A stretch of DNA of 64,000 bases from Pithys albifrons albifrons (taxonomy: Eukaryota > Chordata > Aves > Passeriformes > Thamnophilidae). Where the stretch lies: positions 52,447,511 through 52,511,510 of the forward strand of contig NC_092461.1 of the NCBI RefSeq assembly GCF_047495875.1. Reading direction: 5' to 3'. Within the stretch, counting starts at the first letter, position 1. The number at the start of each line of letters is the position of its first letter. A program made the position numbers and the translations under genes. Shown one piece after another: positions 1-11,300 of this stretch. The notes beneath the pieces are model-generated. The model worked only from the letters and a program-made list of their open reading frames with translations, ran no database searches and was not told the origin of the DNA.

Positions 1-545
1 TTCATAGTTAAAAGTCTCCCTTTGTTTAAAGTGAATTTCTTGTTTTGAATGTGGCTTGTGTCCGCTTTGGATTTTCTTCCCTTAGAGCAAACAAGTTTAT
101 ACCTAGATCTTTATAGCCTTAGGATATTTCAAGCTATAATTATTTCTCTTACCTTCCTCCCCTTCTAGGCTCCCTTGTTTTCAAGGCTGAACATGTTAAG
201 CTTAGGAAGCTATTGCCACTATCTCAAATGGTGTTTGTTTCCACCCTCCGGACTCTTTCAGTGGAGTATGTAATTTTTCAAACTTAGTTTTTGCTTTTTG
301 TGTTTGAGAGCACTTCTCCTTCCATCTGCAGGTTTTTCTCTCTGCCATTTTTTGATTTAGACTACACAAATGTAAAGCCTTTCATGCGTTTTTATGTGAA
401 GGCTTGGCTTAAGGTGATGCATTGTTGAGCAAACATTAGGAATGCAGGCACGTCTTGTTAACAAATATCAGATTTTTTTTTATCCTCAGAGAACGCCTGG
501 GTGTGTTATAATAGAAGTAATTTGTTTGCTGGTGGATACTATGAA
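1..545. other. Upstream flank, presumed RAD54B intron
   Basis: AT-rich, pyrimidine-tract-rich sequence with no recognisable exon. The RAD54B exons downstream begin mid-codon and lack the N-terminal part of the protein, so this stretch is most simply intronic to RAD54B. That is an inference; the RAD54B first exons are not visible in the window. Confidence 0.5.
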
Positions 546-676
546 ATCGCGGCACGCTGTGTGGCAATGAGTGAATGTGTCACGCCTGCAGCCCCGGCCG
601 CGGGGCGATGCCGAGGTGCGATCCCGCGGGATGATCCCGCGGGGCGATGCCGCGGGCCAGGGCGCGCCGGGCCCCG

Positions 677-840
677 CTCGCAGCGAGGCGTTCGTGCCGC
701 TGCCGCCGGTGTCGGGGCCCTCTCGCAGCGAGGCGTTCGTGCCGCTCCCGGGGCCCTCTCGCAGCGAGGCGTTCGTGCCGCCGGTGTCGGGGCCCTCTCT
801 CACCGAGGCGTTCGTGCTGCTGCCGCCGGTGCCGGGGCTC
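677..840. repeat. GC-rich minisatellite in the CpG island, four units
   Basis: Four head-to-tail units start at 677, 722, 758 and 797, giving spacings of 45, 36 and 39 bases. Each opens with a CTCGCAGCGAGGCGTTCGTG-like core, followed by a variable CCG-rich spacer ending in GGGGCC. The last unit has diverged most (CTCTCACCGAGG). Unit length varies through loss or gain of GCTGCCGCC-type blocks. Immediately upstream (606-658), shorter GATCCCGCGG/GATGCCGCGG repeats are seen. Confidence 0.85.
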
Positions 841-940
841 GGCCGCGGAGCGCGGCGGGCTCTTTAAGAAGCCCCCGTGTCGGTGGCTGCCGCCGGCTGC
901 CAACTGCGGGAGAAGCCGAGCTTTGCGGCGCAGGCCGAGC

Positions 941-1320
941 GTAAGCGCCGGCTGGGGGAGATGCCGCCCCGCGGTGACTGACAGCAGGACCAGCTCTATG
1001 CAAATGGCGCCGGGGGCTCTGCCGGGGCTGCCTCCGCACCCGCCGCCTCCCGCGCCCCGTAACCCGCCGAGCCTCGCACAAAGCAGTTGTTGCTTTTTTG
1101 GGGACGTCGTTACACGTAAAATCATCTCCTGCACGGTTTCCGTTTGAGATACGTGTGAGGGAGCTGGGGAGATGTGTCAGAGCTTGTTACTCAAGCTAAA
1201 TTAGGTAATTTTTAGCTGGGTAACGTGCTAATCTTTAAACCTTTATGTTTCTAAATCCTGCGTGTGTCTGGTCTCTTCATACAAAAGTGTATTTTGCTTG
1301 TTTCTTCTCGCCTTCTTCAG
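941..1320 (+). other. Candidate 5'-UTR intron of FSBP
   Basis: A donor-like GTAAGC follows GAGC at 940/941. A good acceptor with a long pyrimidine tract (ending CCTTCTTCAG at 1320) lies upstream of the FSBP start codon. Splicing these would join a CpG-island first exon to an exon starting at 1321 and ending at the FSBP donor at 1909. Both sites are seen directly, but their use is a guess. Unspliced, 1117-1538 would simply be 5' UTR. Confidence 0.3.
998..1005 (+). promoter_or_regulatory. Octamer motif ATGCAAAT
   Basis: A perfect POU/Oct-factor octamer lies in the CpG island, followed directly by GGCGCC. An 8-mer can occur by chance; its position inside a promoter-like island is the only support. 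Confidence 0.25.
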
Positions 1321-1538
1321 TCTGAAGCCTTATGTAGGTCAGGCTTGGCTTAAGCAGATTTCCTGAACCTGCGTCAGCTTAAGCTGAAGGAATTTTAATA
1401 AACCCTCCCTTGTAGGCGTGGGCCTAAATGAGACTAGCCTAGTTAAGCCTGATCTTTTTCTGTTTGTGAAAAAGAGCTGAGCAGAGCTAGGAACTGCATG
1501 GTGGCTTCAGGAACGGCTTCCTTAATTCAAAGATAACA

Positions 1539-1909
1539 ATGGTTGGGAAGGCCAGATCTTCTAATTTTACCTTATCTGAAAAGCTTGATTTGCTAAAACT
1601 CGTGAAGCCGTACGTTAAAATTCTCGAGGAACATACCAATAAGCATTCTGTAATAGTGGAAAAAAACAAATGCTGGGATATCATAGCTGATAACTACAAT
1701 GCCATCGGAGTAGATCGCCCTCCTCGTACTGCACAGGGCCTGCGCACGCTGTACAAGAGGCTCAAAGAATATGCCAAACAGGAGCTATTGCAGCAAAAGG
1801 AGACTCACTCAGATTGTAAAAGCAGCATTTCCGAGCCAACCAAGAAAGTTGTGGAGATGATTCCACAGATTTCCAATGTGTGTTTAAGAGACAGGAGCGG
1901 TGTTCAAAG
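1539..1909 (+). CDS. FSBP: FSBP coding exon 1
   Basis: Encodes the start methionine through residue 123 plus two bases of codon 124, that is, the whole Myb/SANT-like DNA-binding domain. The donor is AAAG|GTGAGA at 1909/1910. No in-frame stop occurs before the donor. Confidence 0.95.
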
Positions 1910-4900
1910 GTGAGACAATTCTTTTTATTTTGTTGCTGAATGGGAATTATGGCGCCTCCTATCTACTCTGTAACGCTTTTGCTTGTGCTCAGGCTCCTAA
2001 AGGAAATGTTTATCAGAGGAAATTCCCAAATGGGGAACAATGACAAAAATAATACTGCTTTTGTTTTATGGGAAGCTTTATGGTGACTTAGCACTGTATT
2101 CTTTTGGTTTTTTTTCCCCAGCTCTTTTTCAAAGCTTGTTTCAGAGTCTTTGTCATACTCTGGAAAGTGAGGGTTAAGAGAGAATCAAAGGGAAATAGTA
2201 GCTCCAGCCTCTACCCCTCCCCTACCTTTTAATAGGCAGATTATTCAAACACTGGCAAAGTGATGGCTATTCTCCTCCATTTAAGGTAATACTGCAGTCA
2301 TTTTGCAACATATGGAACTATTACCAGTTTATATAGGATATTTAATAAAGTTAGTTCACAGAGCTAAGAAGGCTCACTCGTGCATCTTTTTTTTTCCATT
2401 TACTCTGGTGCTTGCATGTTATGTTTTAGCTGATCCTGACCCTTAAAAAAAGACTCTACGCTGCAGTGCCTTTGTGAGTGCAAATGTTTTTTTTTTAAAT
2501 TATACTTTTCTTGCATTGACGGTGGTTCCCTGAAGCTGGAGCAAAGCTAATTGCAGTCTAAACTCCAAGCACTTCTATGTCAAACGTATAAATACAGAGA
2601 CAAATGTAGAGGTACAGCAGTAGTTTTCCTTTTTCCTTTTTTTTTTTGTAAGATTTCTTTTTTTTATTGCTCAGTAAAGTGAGACACTCTGTCTAGATTT
2701 GAGCCAGACATAATACAGGCAGGCAGCGTTCAGGCTTTCTCCCACAGCTGGCTAATGCCCCTCATATCTGACTTGCAACACTCTGCTGGTTCTGTATTGG
2801 TCCTTGAGGGATCAGAAAATGCCTGGGTCAGGTTTTAGTTCCTCCAGATACAAAAACTAAGCTGGGGGGGGCGGGGTGGGGAGTCAAGTAACTCCCCAGC
2901 AACCTTGAGTAAGCTCTGATTTTTCTTATTTTCCCAAGCAGATTAATGGGAAGCAAACTTTCAGTATTTTAATCAGATATAGTGGCAGTGGGTGCAGCAG
3001 CGTAACACTCTAAGAAAAGCTGGCATGTGCACACTCGCTGAATTGGACTCGTGGTGCCACTGGTTGGACTGAATGGTAACAATTGTCTAAATCCCAACAT
3101 GCCAGATGCTCTAAAAATATGCTGTTGTGGGTCCTTTGCGTAAAGACGTCTAAAGCAACTGGGCTGTGCTGCTGCTCCTGGTGAATGCCCCTGGAGGAAC
3201 CATTCCAAAGAATTCTCGGGAACAAAACGAGGCTTTTAATTGCGCTAATAAAGGTTGCAGTGTCTTGACTACCAACTTTTGTAAGGAGGGGAAAGAAAAA
3301 ATAGTGTGAGAACTTTGGTTTGTAGATCGGCTTATAAAACGCGCTGACGCTTTTAGTGAATGATTAAGAGCTAATGATCCCCATAGTTTGTCTCCTATAA
3401 TTGAAACATTTTTTGCAGTTCATTATGGGTGTAGGAACATTGACTTGATTACTGCTTACCCCAAAATGGTTCAGTTTAGGAACAACCACTGCACTGTGTG
3501 CTGAAGGAAAATAATGATTTAAAAGATTATTTTTTTCTTGCCCCCCAAATACATCATTATTTGATAGTTCTAATTTTAACTCTGAGTTGCCTTTTACCCT
3601 AATTTTATAAACCCTGTATTGGGTTTTAACTCACCAGGATGTGGCTTAGGTTTTGTAGGAGGGAAATACAACCTAAAATGAATCCAAATTCTTAATCGCA
3701 CCTTTAAGCAATTTCTAGCTCACTGTGATTAAACAAAACCTGGTGAATCATGGGTGCCTGCAGGGTTATAAACACCATGCCCCAATTGTGGTAACTGTTG
3801 TTTGTCTTTCTTTTAGTCAAGTTGTCAGAAACAACATTAGTAACCACCATACAGGCAACTCATTTGTTTCTCAATTCCTTCTTTCTCTTTGCTGTCTAAT
3901 TGTTTTCATTTTAAGAAGCTGACTAAGGGGGGAAAAAAGACCTCATCAGAGTTACCTGAAGATTTGGTAGTTTTCTATTTCTGTGTGGATTACACTTTAA
4001 AAGATGGATTTTTTTCAGTGTTTGGAAGCTCTAGTCTATGTTAGGCTAAATCTTTCTTACTTCTATTTAACCTCTCTCACTTTCTCTTTCTGCTCTCTCT
4101 CTGTTTCCTTTTGTCAGAATGACCTGCTTCTCCTGCTGGTTGTTTCCTATTTTCTCAGGCTAGAAGCTGGCCAGGAGCCAGCAAATAAGAATGAGGGAAG
4201 CTGTATTAGGTGCTGCAGTTATGAAGAGGGAGGAAACCTGGAATTACAGTCGGCACTGGGGGAAACAAGTGAAAATTTGTGTTTAGGATAATGCTTCCGA
4301 TGATCAGTGAGAGGAGTAAAAGGAATGTGAGAAAGAAGCATATAGGAAAAGGTGAAGCTTTGTGGCATGAGGAAGAGGCAGTAAGGTGGTATAATTGATA
4401 CTCCATATGCAGCTCAGGTAACACTCAGCAGAATTAAGATTATCTTGGCGTTTGCTTTGGAGGATTAATGAAAGGTCAGTTTTCAATACCTGCTTCAGAT
4501 GGACTATTGTGTTGTTTGGGTTTTTTAAAAATCTTTAGTTAAAATAGTTTGTGTGGTTGACAGGCTTAATTTGAAAATGTATTGCTCTGACCCTGATGAA
4601 CATTTTCACAACTGATTATTGAGAAATAGTCATGCTTTTATTCTACAAAATGTATTTTTGTGTCATGGATGACAGGCTAGTCTGGGTCTGAAAATTGCAA
4701 CCATGACTGCTTATTTATTTTAAACAAAAAGTTGTGAAGACCATGGGAGATCCTGAAGTTATGATCATGCCACCTTTTTATTAAGGAGTTAGTGCAGTTA
4801 CATGAGTACAGGAAGTACAAATTACATTTCTTCTTTGATTCTGGGAATTTGAACCCACATCTATTACTAACCAGGACAGTGTTTTAATAATCAGATAGTA

Positions 4901-6658
4901 TGTGGGTTGTAGGGCTTTCAAGACATTTAAAAAGTGTAAAAAGCACCCTTCCACCTCCCAGTTTAATAGACAGTAACTTGGGTCCTGGTGTTGGGGAACA
5001 TCCGTGAATGTTCTATCATTCATGAATCCACTCACTGCCTGTAAGTGCTGGTGGCAGCCTAGTTTTCAAAGGGTTGGGAAGTGTCTCAAATCTGAAGCCC
5101 CCAGTTACAAACCCTGTTTTAGACAGGCATGGCCAGGAGGATGCATTGGCTTCGCTGTCAATGCCAAGTTAATATATTCCTGTTCCCATGTCACACCATA
5201 CTGCCTTCCCAGTCAGGCTGCAAGTATTTATTCTTTGCAGCTCTGTACTGTAATAGATAAAGATCTGGCTTATAAAAGCATTACCTGAATAGAGGACTGA
5301 TGTGTAGGGTTTCAGGCACAAATGATGGTAGAGAAGTGTCAGAAACAGCTCGAGCCATTATTATCATCAAAGCCAATGCAATCATGATTTGAGATGCTGC
5401 TGACTCAGGGGTTTACATAAAGACAGATGAGTCAAATGGGTGTTGTTCTTTTGAAAGGAAATGCACAGAACTATAGGCTGTTCTTAATGGAAGCACTTCT
5501 GTGTCTTCTCTTGAAGCTTCAGAAAAAGATCACCGATTCAAAGAGAAGGAGCAGGGATTAGCTTCATTCCCAAGTCTACTGGCAAAGTCATAATTTGGGC
5601 TCTGGTTTCTTCTCCCAAAGCTCTTTGTGTAATTTTATTCAGTGCTTATTGTACATTTAAAAAACCCCAAATACTTGGATGCATAAATCAGAAAGAGTGA
5701 GCACATTAGAAAAGGGGGAGATTAATAAATTTGTGAGATTGAAGAATTTCTCTCCACTCAATCTAAATGAATCTCCTCATAAAATTGTATTGTATAAACT
5801 CTTTCCCCTGTTACTTTTATGGCTTGCTGCTTCTTTTTTTATTTTTTTATATTTTCATTTGTAACTAATAGCCCTCCTTGCTTCTCCAGTGCCAACAGGG
5901 CCTCCCAGGCGAGTTCTCTGTTGGCCATACTGCCTTTATAGCAATAGAATCTGACTGAGGCAGCTGTACCTGTGTGGTGAAAAGAAAGAGGGGTACCAGA
6001 AAGTGTTCGGATAATAAAGTAGGGTCCCAGGCATAGATGGCAGAGCAGTACTCAAATGAATCTTTGGTTACTTACAGCTATGCCTTTTCAAATAGTTTTT
6101 AATGGATTGTTTAAATATGATTTTGTGTGTTCTAGTGCTGGTATCGATAAAGAAACAATTGCTGGTACCAGTTCACCACAGGCAATGCTGGATCACCATC
6201 CTGCGACAGTCATGATGGACTTGCAATCGGAAGAGGATGTCAAACCTCCTCCTTCTTTGATTATAGACTCACAGCAAAATGAGAACTTAGAACAAGAGGA
6301 AGACCAGCTGATACATATTATGGAAAGATCTCCTTCAACATCAGTATCTTCAGTTGATATGAGAGTGATGATGTCTCCATCCCCTGTACCAAGAAGAGAT
6401 GAGTTTTTCAGGCTTGAGGTTGGAGAGCGCTTTAGACCAATGTGTGGTTATGACCCACAGATGTTACAAATGCTGAAAGAAGAACATCAAATAATATTAG
6501 AAAACCAAAGAAAAATTGGTCTTTACGTCCAAGAAAAAAGGGATGGTTTGAAAAGAAAGCAGCAACTGGAAGAAGAACTGTTGCGAACAAAAATCAAAGT
6601 AGAGAAGTTGAAGGCAATACGACTACGCCGTGACCTGCCAGAATACAGCAATATCTAA
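1539..6658 (+). CDS. FSBP: Fibrinogen silencer binding protein (two coding exons, complete)
   Basis: Join 1539-1909 with 6136-6658: 894 bases, 297 codons plus stop, close to the ~299 residues of the human protein. FSBP is a nuclear DNA-binding repressor described for the fibrinogen gamma-chain silencer. Residues about 8-90 form a Myb/SANT-like domain, with [17 protein letters not shown], a central W in [15 protein letters not shown], and a basic third helix around [15 protein letters not shown]. The middle is acidic and Ser/Pro-rich. Residues about 237-286 form a charged coiled coil (LKEEHQ..., [14 protein letters not shown]), and the protein ends DLPEYSNI. The ATG has A at -3 and G at +4. 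The intron splits a Ser codon (AG|T). The gene lies inside RAD54B on the same strand. Confidence 0.95.
1910..6135 (+). other. FSBP intron
   Basis: GT-AG intron of 4.2 kb, with acceptor TGTGTTCTAG at 6126-6135. It contains T-rich runs and unique-looking AT-rich sequence. I recognise no gene or mobile element in it; short open frames are random. Confidence 0.85.
6136..6658 (+). CDS. FSBP: FSBP coding exon 2 with stop
   Basis: Starts with the third base of Ser124 and runs in frame to TAA at 6656-6658. It encodes the Ser/Pro-rich acidic linker and the C-terminal coiled coil ([31 protein letters not shown]). The frame is open upstream to 6056, but the segment before 6136 is intron because the TCTAG acceptor restores the phase of exon 1. 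Confidence 0.95.
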
Positions 6659-6698
6659 ACATTTTATTACATCTGTCATGTTCTTTGTAACACTTAGT

Positions 6699-6704
6699 AA
6701 TAAA
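6699..6704 (+). promoter_or_regulatory. Polyadenylation signal AATAAA, proximal FSBP
   Basis: Canonical hexamer 41 bases after the FSBP stop codon; T-rich sequence follows (TTGTTCCTTATG). Confidence 0.45.
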
Positions 6705-7608
6705 TGCAAAATTGTTCCTTATGTTAATACAGATGGATCAAAATCTGGACTTGAGACATGAAAGCATATTTGCCATGTTGCTGTCTATGTACCTTAGAAA
6801 AATACCTCGTATGCATTTGAATGCACCAACTCTTCTGGTCTAACATATAGTCAAATTCTGTACATTTAACTGTTTAGATTGATGAAAATCCAAACTTCTA
6901 AAATATTTCCACTTATCTCTATTAGAATTGTGATGAGCTAATGATATCTAGCTCAGCTCTTGTTAAAAATTTTGTTCATATGCATTATTTTTTCAAATAA
7001 TGACCTTTACTATACTATCTTAGTGAAGTTACAGGTTTATAGATACATATGAGGAGAAATCAGAGGCTATGTTTAAATGTCTTATTCTTTTCAAGTTGGT
7101 AAATCTTATGATGTAGTGAGATTTTGCTGATATACCAGGCTGGAAAACAAAGTTACTGGATTGTTATATTTTTTTAACGTTCAGTAGACAGTTGACTAAA
7201 TGTACATCTTTTAAAAAATTAATACTTTTTAATTGTTTCCAGTGGCGGAGTGTTTTTCATAGGATGTTATCAAAAGAGAGACAATGAATGCAACACTTGG
7301 TTTTTAAAACTGCATGCATGTGTAATTTGTGTGTACAGTTACCATGATCATATATTCAGTTATAGTAATTATACTGGTGATCAACCACATAAATGTCTAA
7401 TTTCGTCATTTGCATGCGTAATTACTACAGTGCATGTGCAACCAAGACAGTTGCAGGTGCCTTTGCTCAGTATCACTAGGACTATAAGCTACTGAAATGA
7501 AACAGTTTCTGTATGTAAGTAACATGTGACTTGAAATCAACAGAAGATTCTGTGTTATTCTGCGTACCTTTTATAGATGCTATTGTTCTGATATTTCAAT
7601 TAGTTTCA

Positions 7609-7614
7609 AATAAA
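7609..7614 (+). promoter_or_regulatory. Polyadenylation signal AATAAA, distal FSBP candidate
   Basis: Canonical hexamer about 950 bases after the stop; it would give a long 3' UTR. It is supported only by the motif. Confidence 0.3.
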
Positions 7615-10600
7615 AAGCCCCAAATGAAAACAGAATTGATCCTTCTGTCTGTCCTAGTAGCAGCTGTTTCCTCTGTAGTTATGATCAGCATTCATAACTG
7701 GAAGAAAACTACCTGAGAAACATCAGTCCCAAATGATTCATTTCTTCATAATTCAGAGTCTCCTGCCTGTTATAAATGGATCCACAACTGCCTTCGACCT
7801 CTGGCTCCTTATTCCTTGTAACAATACTTTCCCCTTCCTCTAATCTTTAGCACAAGGAAAGGAAATGAAGCACAGAATCAAGGAAAGAGAGGGAACAAAG
7901 GAGATATAATTCCTCCTGTGCCTCCCATCTCAGAGGGCCCCAGTAACACAAATGAACAAAAGCAATGGGAAGGAGTCTGTTTCTTCCTTGCTCCTGTCAC
8001 GACTGTTTCCCCAAATTTGCTTCTGTCTCCATTCCCACAGAACCAGCTTGCCAGCACGAGGCACTGCTCTGCATCTGCAGGCTGTGAATCAGAGGTAAGC
8101 CTCACACCTCCTGGTTGGTCCAGGTTACCTTTGTAGCCACAGGGATAGGTGCTTATGGAAAATTCTGAAGACAGGAAGCATGTAAGTTTGATTTGAGTCT
8201 CCTAGAGATGAGAGCACTGTAAGTGTTTGGGGAATTTCTGTGTGCACTGAAAATTGTGGTGCCTGGATAAGTGGCTTTTGTTTCTGTACAGTCCTTGGCT
8301 TTCTGCTGTATTTTTTAGTTCAAGGACATTGATCTGTTTTTGTTTAGGTGGAAACACTTCAATGAGAAATTCACTTCCCAGGATTTGCAAGAATCAAAAT
8401 GCTGGCTTTAATAAATAAATGAGGATTTTATTTGTTCTACCTCTTAGAAATGGGAAACAGCACTAAGTTATCTGCCCTCATCTTATAATTTGGAAATGTC
8501 TGATCTTATCCTTTTAGTTGAAAATCAGAATTCTGGTTTTCAATGGTAAGGAATTAATTTCCATTTCTTGTTTCTGTTCTTACATATTATGAAAATGAAG
8601 TTTTTAATATTTCAGAGAATTCCCTTACTGCTCATTGTCTTTAAGTGGTTTTGAATTCTAGCTGCTCTTATGCTGACCACCAAAATGCTCTAGAGATTTA
8701 GAATATTTTCTTTTGATGCTAGATGAAGAAGTGACCTCCAAGGTTTCTGTTGGCATGGTATTTTTATTTTGGGGACTAGAACCAGAGGAATTTCCCATCT
8801 TGGAAACCTTACAGTCTTTCCTGAACTGGCAGGCAAAGTACTTGCCAAATAGGACTGGGTAGAGCAAAGTCTCACTTGTGTTCTTGATTTTGGAAGGGGA
8901 AGAATGCAAATGAGTAAAGAAATAGAACACGCCAGGCTGGTCAGAACTGTCCTCTTATAGTCAGTGTTCTTCCACATTTGGTTGTTCTGGCTTTGTCTCA
9001 TTTGTTAGTGGAAAGCCTTTCATTCTTATCTGCAGGCAGCAGCTCTAGTTCAGAGATCTCTCATGCTTCTCATTTGCTTTCTACTCAGCTTTGTTTCTTT
9101 TAGTTTTTGAGGTGCTTGTGGAAGGGGGGGACAACTCTTGAGTCCTGTGGAGCTTGCTGCTTTCTTTACTAGTGAGGTGATGTGTATTTCCTTTCACTAC
9201 AGAAGTGCTTCCTCCTTTAGTGACATTATACTCTGCTCTCAGTGCAGTGTGGTGCTGACTGTATATTATACCTCTGTGTTGGTGGATCTGCATTTCTTTC
9301 TCACTCCACATCTGCTTTACAGTATCAGGTTATCTGTCTGAGTCAGACTTCTCACTTCTCTGTGCCTGTTCCTGTTTTTTTTCCATGTATTCCTAATGCC
9401 AGGTACATGCACTACAGCTGTGGCTGCTCCTTTTGGACCACAAAGTGCTATGAATTTTCACTGTTCCAGCAAATGATACTGCATTAGTGTGTGTGAAAGG
9501 GACAGTAGGAAGCCCTTCCTTCCTTCCTTCACCCTCATTCTTGTCCTCTTACTCCCGTCACTACATCTGGCAATGCTGTTCCCTGTCTGTATGTTTATGA
9601 TGTACATGGTAGAAGCAGAGTAATTTTAGGCAAGGACAATTTTCTACCATATGTTCCTGTCCTTCTACTAAGATAACTAAAATAAACGGGCTCTAGGAGT
9701 AATTTAATTCCCAGCATCTAACAGATTTACATTTAGGATTCAAATAAAAAACTGTAACTCTGATATCTTGGTGGTAATTGTGATAGCATCATGTGTAATT
9801 TCATGTGTCTGAGTAATTGTCTAATGATCAGTCTATAATTTCATCAGCTGCTCCCTAATTATCTGGCTTTTTTGTCCCTCCCTGGTTCCCCCCTGTATGC
9901 TTTTGATTCCCGTGGAATCATTTCAGTGGACATGCTTGCCTTAGATCAGAATTCTTACCAGGTAAAAGTGGTAAGAGAGAGTACTCCAAGACCAGGAGAG
10001 ATTACTGATAGCTAATCTTGCTTGTCATACCCCTGTTTTCTGACATCTTGCACCTCACTAGCTTAAATTCCTTTCATTTATCTTTCTGCACATTTTCTGA
10101 CTTGGGCTTTTTTACTCCATACAATGAAAACACATAGACTAGAGCTTACATACTATCTTTGGGCAGATTTGTGCCCACTGGATTTCTAATAGGCAAAGCC
10201 ATTAAGTTACTTATAATTAAATGAGAGTTGTTTCTGTGTATGGGTAACCAATGAGGAATTGTGATACCCAGGCTGTCTGGCTAAGCTGTCTTTTAAAATT
10301 TCCTTTAGGATGTTTCCATGTGAGTTTTAACTTCGGTAAAATAATAAAAAAGTTACTCAAGAAGATGATAAAGTTATTTTCCTGAGATGTGATTATTTTA
10401 TCCATTTTGCACATGAAAATAAAAAGAAGACTTTAAAAAGAATGCTTTTGAACCTTAAAATGCATTAAGTGTAGCTTATCAGTGTGTATTCCTAACAAGT
10501 CATGTTGTTATTCTGTTTCAAATAGACAGGTCTTACATAATTTAAGAAATCTCTCTGTCTACGTCTTAAAATCAAAACTTAAAAAATATACTGTTTATAG

Positions 10601-11169
10601 TAGTTAAAATAATGTCTGTTAGCTGGCTGTGTACCGTATGACTAAATTTCGGTCATTCTGAGACCCATGTTTCTGTGTTTTATCTCTGATAAAAATGAAA
10701 GTGCTTGCCTTAGCGTTGACCAAGTTGTCTGTGTGCAGTGATGGTTCGAGCATCCAGTTTGTCTGGGCAAATTTTTCTCCATAGTGAAGCTACAATTGCC
10801 TGAAGTTCCATTGAATGCTAGCTAACAAAATTTGAATTCTTCTTTGTAAAACCCACAGTCATTCAGTGGTAAAATAGCTGAAAACCCCAGTTCTGATTTG
10901 TGTGTGCAGGGAGGTGGTTGAGGGTAGGAGAAGCCAAGGAGAGCTCAGTCATCTGTAGGCATCGTCATTGTCCGCTGCCCCTGCCTTGCTTCTCTTGCTT
11001 CCTGGCCATTTCCTTTTGACTCTTGATTTTCATCTATCAGTAAGGTTAATTGCAATAATTAGCATAATTTAGCATACATATAGTGAAAAAAATAATTCCA
11101 CAGGATTGCATTGCCCCGCTAAACTCAGTTGATGTCAGGACTCAGTTTGATTAAGGCTCAGTTATTTTC

Positions 11170-11300
11170 ACAGAACCACAAGATATTCTGGGTTGGGACC
11201 CACAAGGATCATCAAGTCCAGCTCTTAAGTGAATACAGGGATCAAACCCACGATTGGTGTTATTAGCACTGTGCTCTCACCAACTGAGCTAATCTCAGGG
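11170..11300 (-). mobile_element. TguSINE1-like SINE (tRNA-Ile head, CR1-like tail)
   Basis: Read on the minus strand, the right part matches an isoleucine tRNA: GATTAGCTCAGTTGGTGAGA (A box), an anticodon arm with GCTAATAAC-like sequence, and a GGGTTTGATCCCTGTA-like B box. The left part (CAGAACCACAAGATATTCTG, then GGGACCCACAAGGATCATCAAGTCCA) is the complement of a CR1 3' end. tRNA-Ile plus CR1 tail is the structure I recall for TguSINE1, a passerine SINE mobilised by CR1. It has several substitutions, so it is not a functional tRNA gene. Confidence 0.75.

Larger units (their letters stand above)
546..1116. promoter_or_regulatory. CpG island, probable promoter of FSBP
   Basis: A sharply bounded block dense in CpG and GC-rich words (GGCGCGCC, CCGCGG, GGCGCC) stands out from flanks of roughly 40% GC. 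It ends about 420 bases before the FSBP start codon, which is the usual place for a vertebrate CpG-island promoter. It contains a tandem minisatellite (677-840) and a consensus octamer. It may also start alternative RAD54B transcripts, because it lies inside that gene; this is inference. Open frames run through it on both strands, but they are a by-product of high GC and look like no protein. Confidence 0.75.
6659..7614 (+). other. FSBP 3' UTR (extent uncertain)
   Basis: AT-rich sequence after the FSBP stop. A canonical AATAAA at 6699-6704 could end a short transcript, and another at 7609-7614 (TTCAAATAAAAAG) a longer one. Neither end can be decided from sequence alone. Confidence 0.5.

Noticed and set aside
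486..1147. Several overlapping open frames of about 90-185 codons on both strands in the CpG island
   Set aside because: They arise from GC-rich minisatellite sequence, are Arg/Ala/Pro/Gly-rich in every frame and resemble no protein.
11220..11300. tRNA-Ile gene (minus strand)
   Set aside because: The tRNA-like sequence has broken stems and is joined to a CR1-like tail; it is a SINE head, not a tRNA gene.
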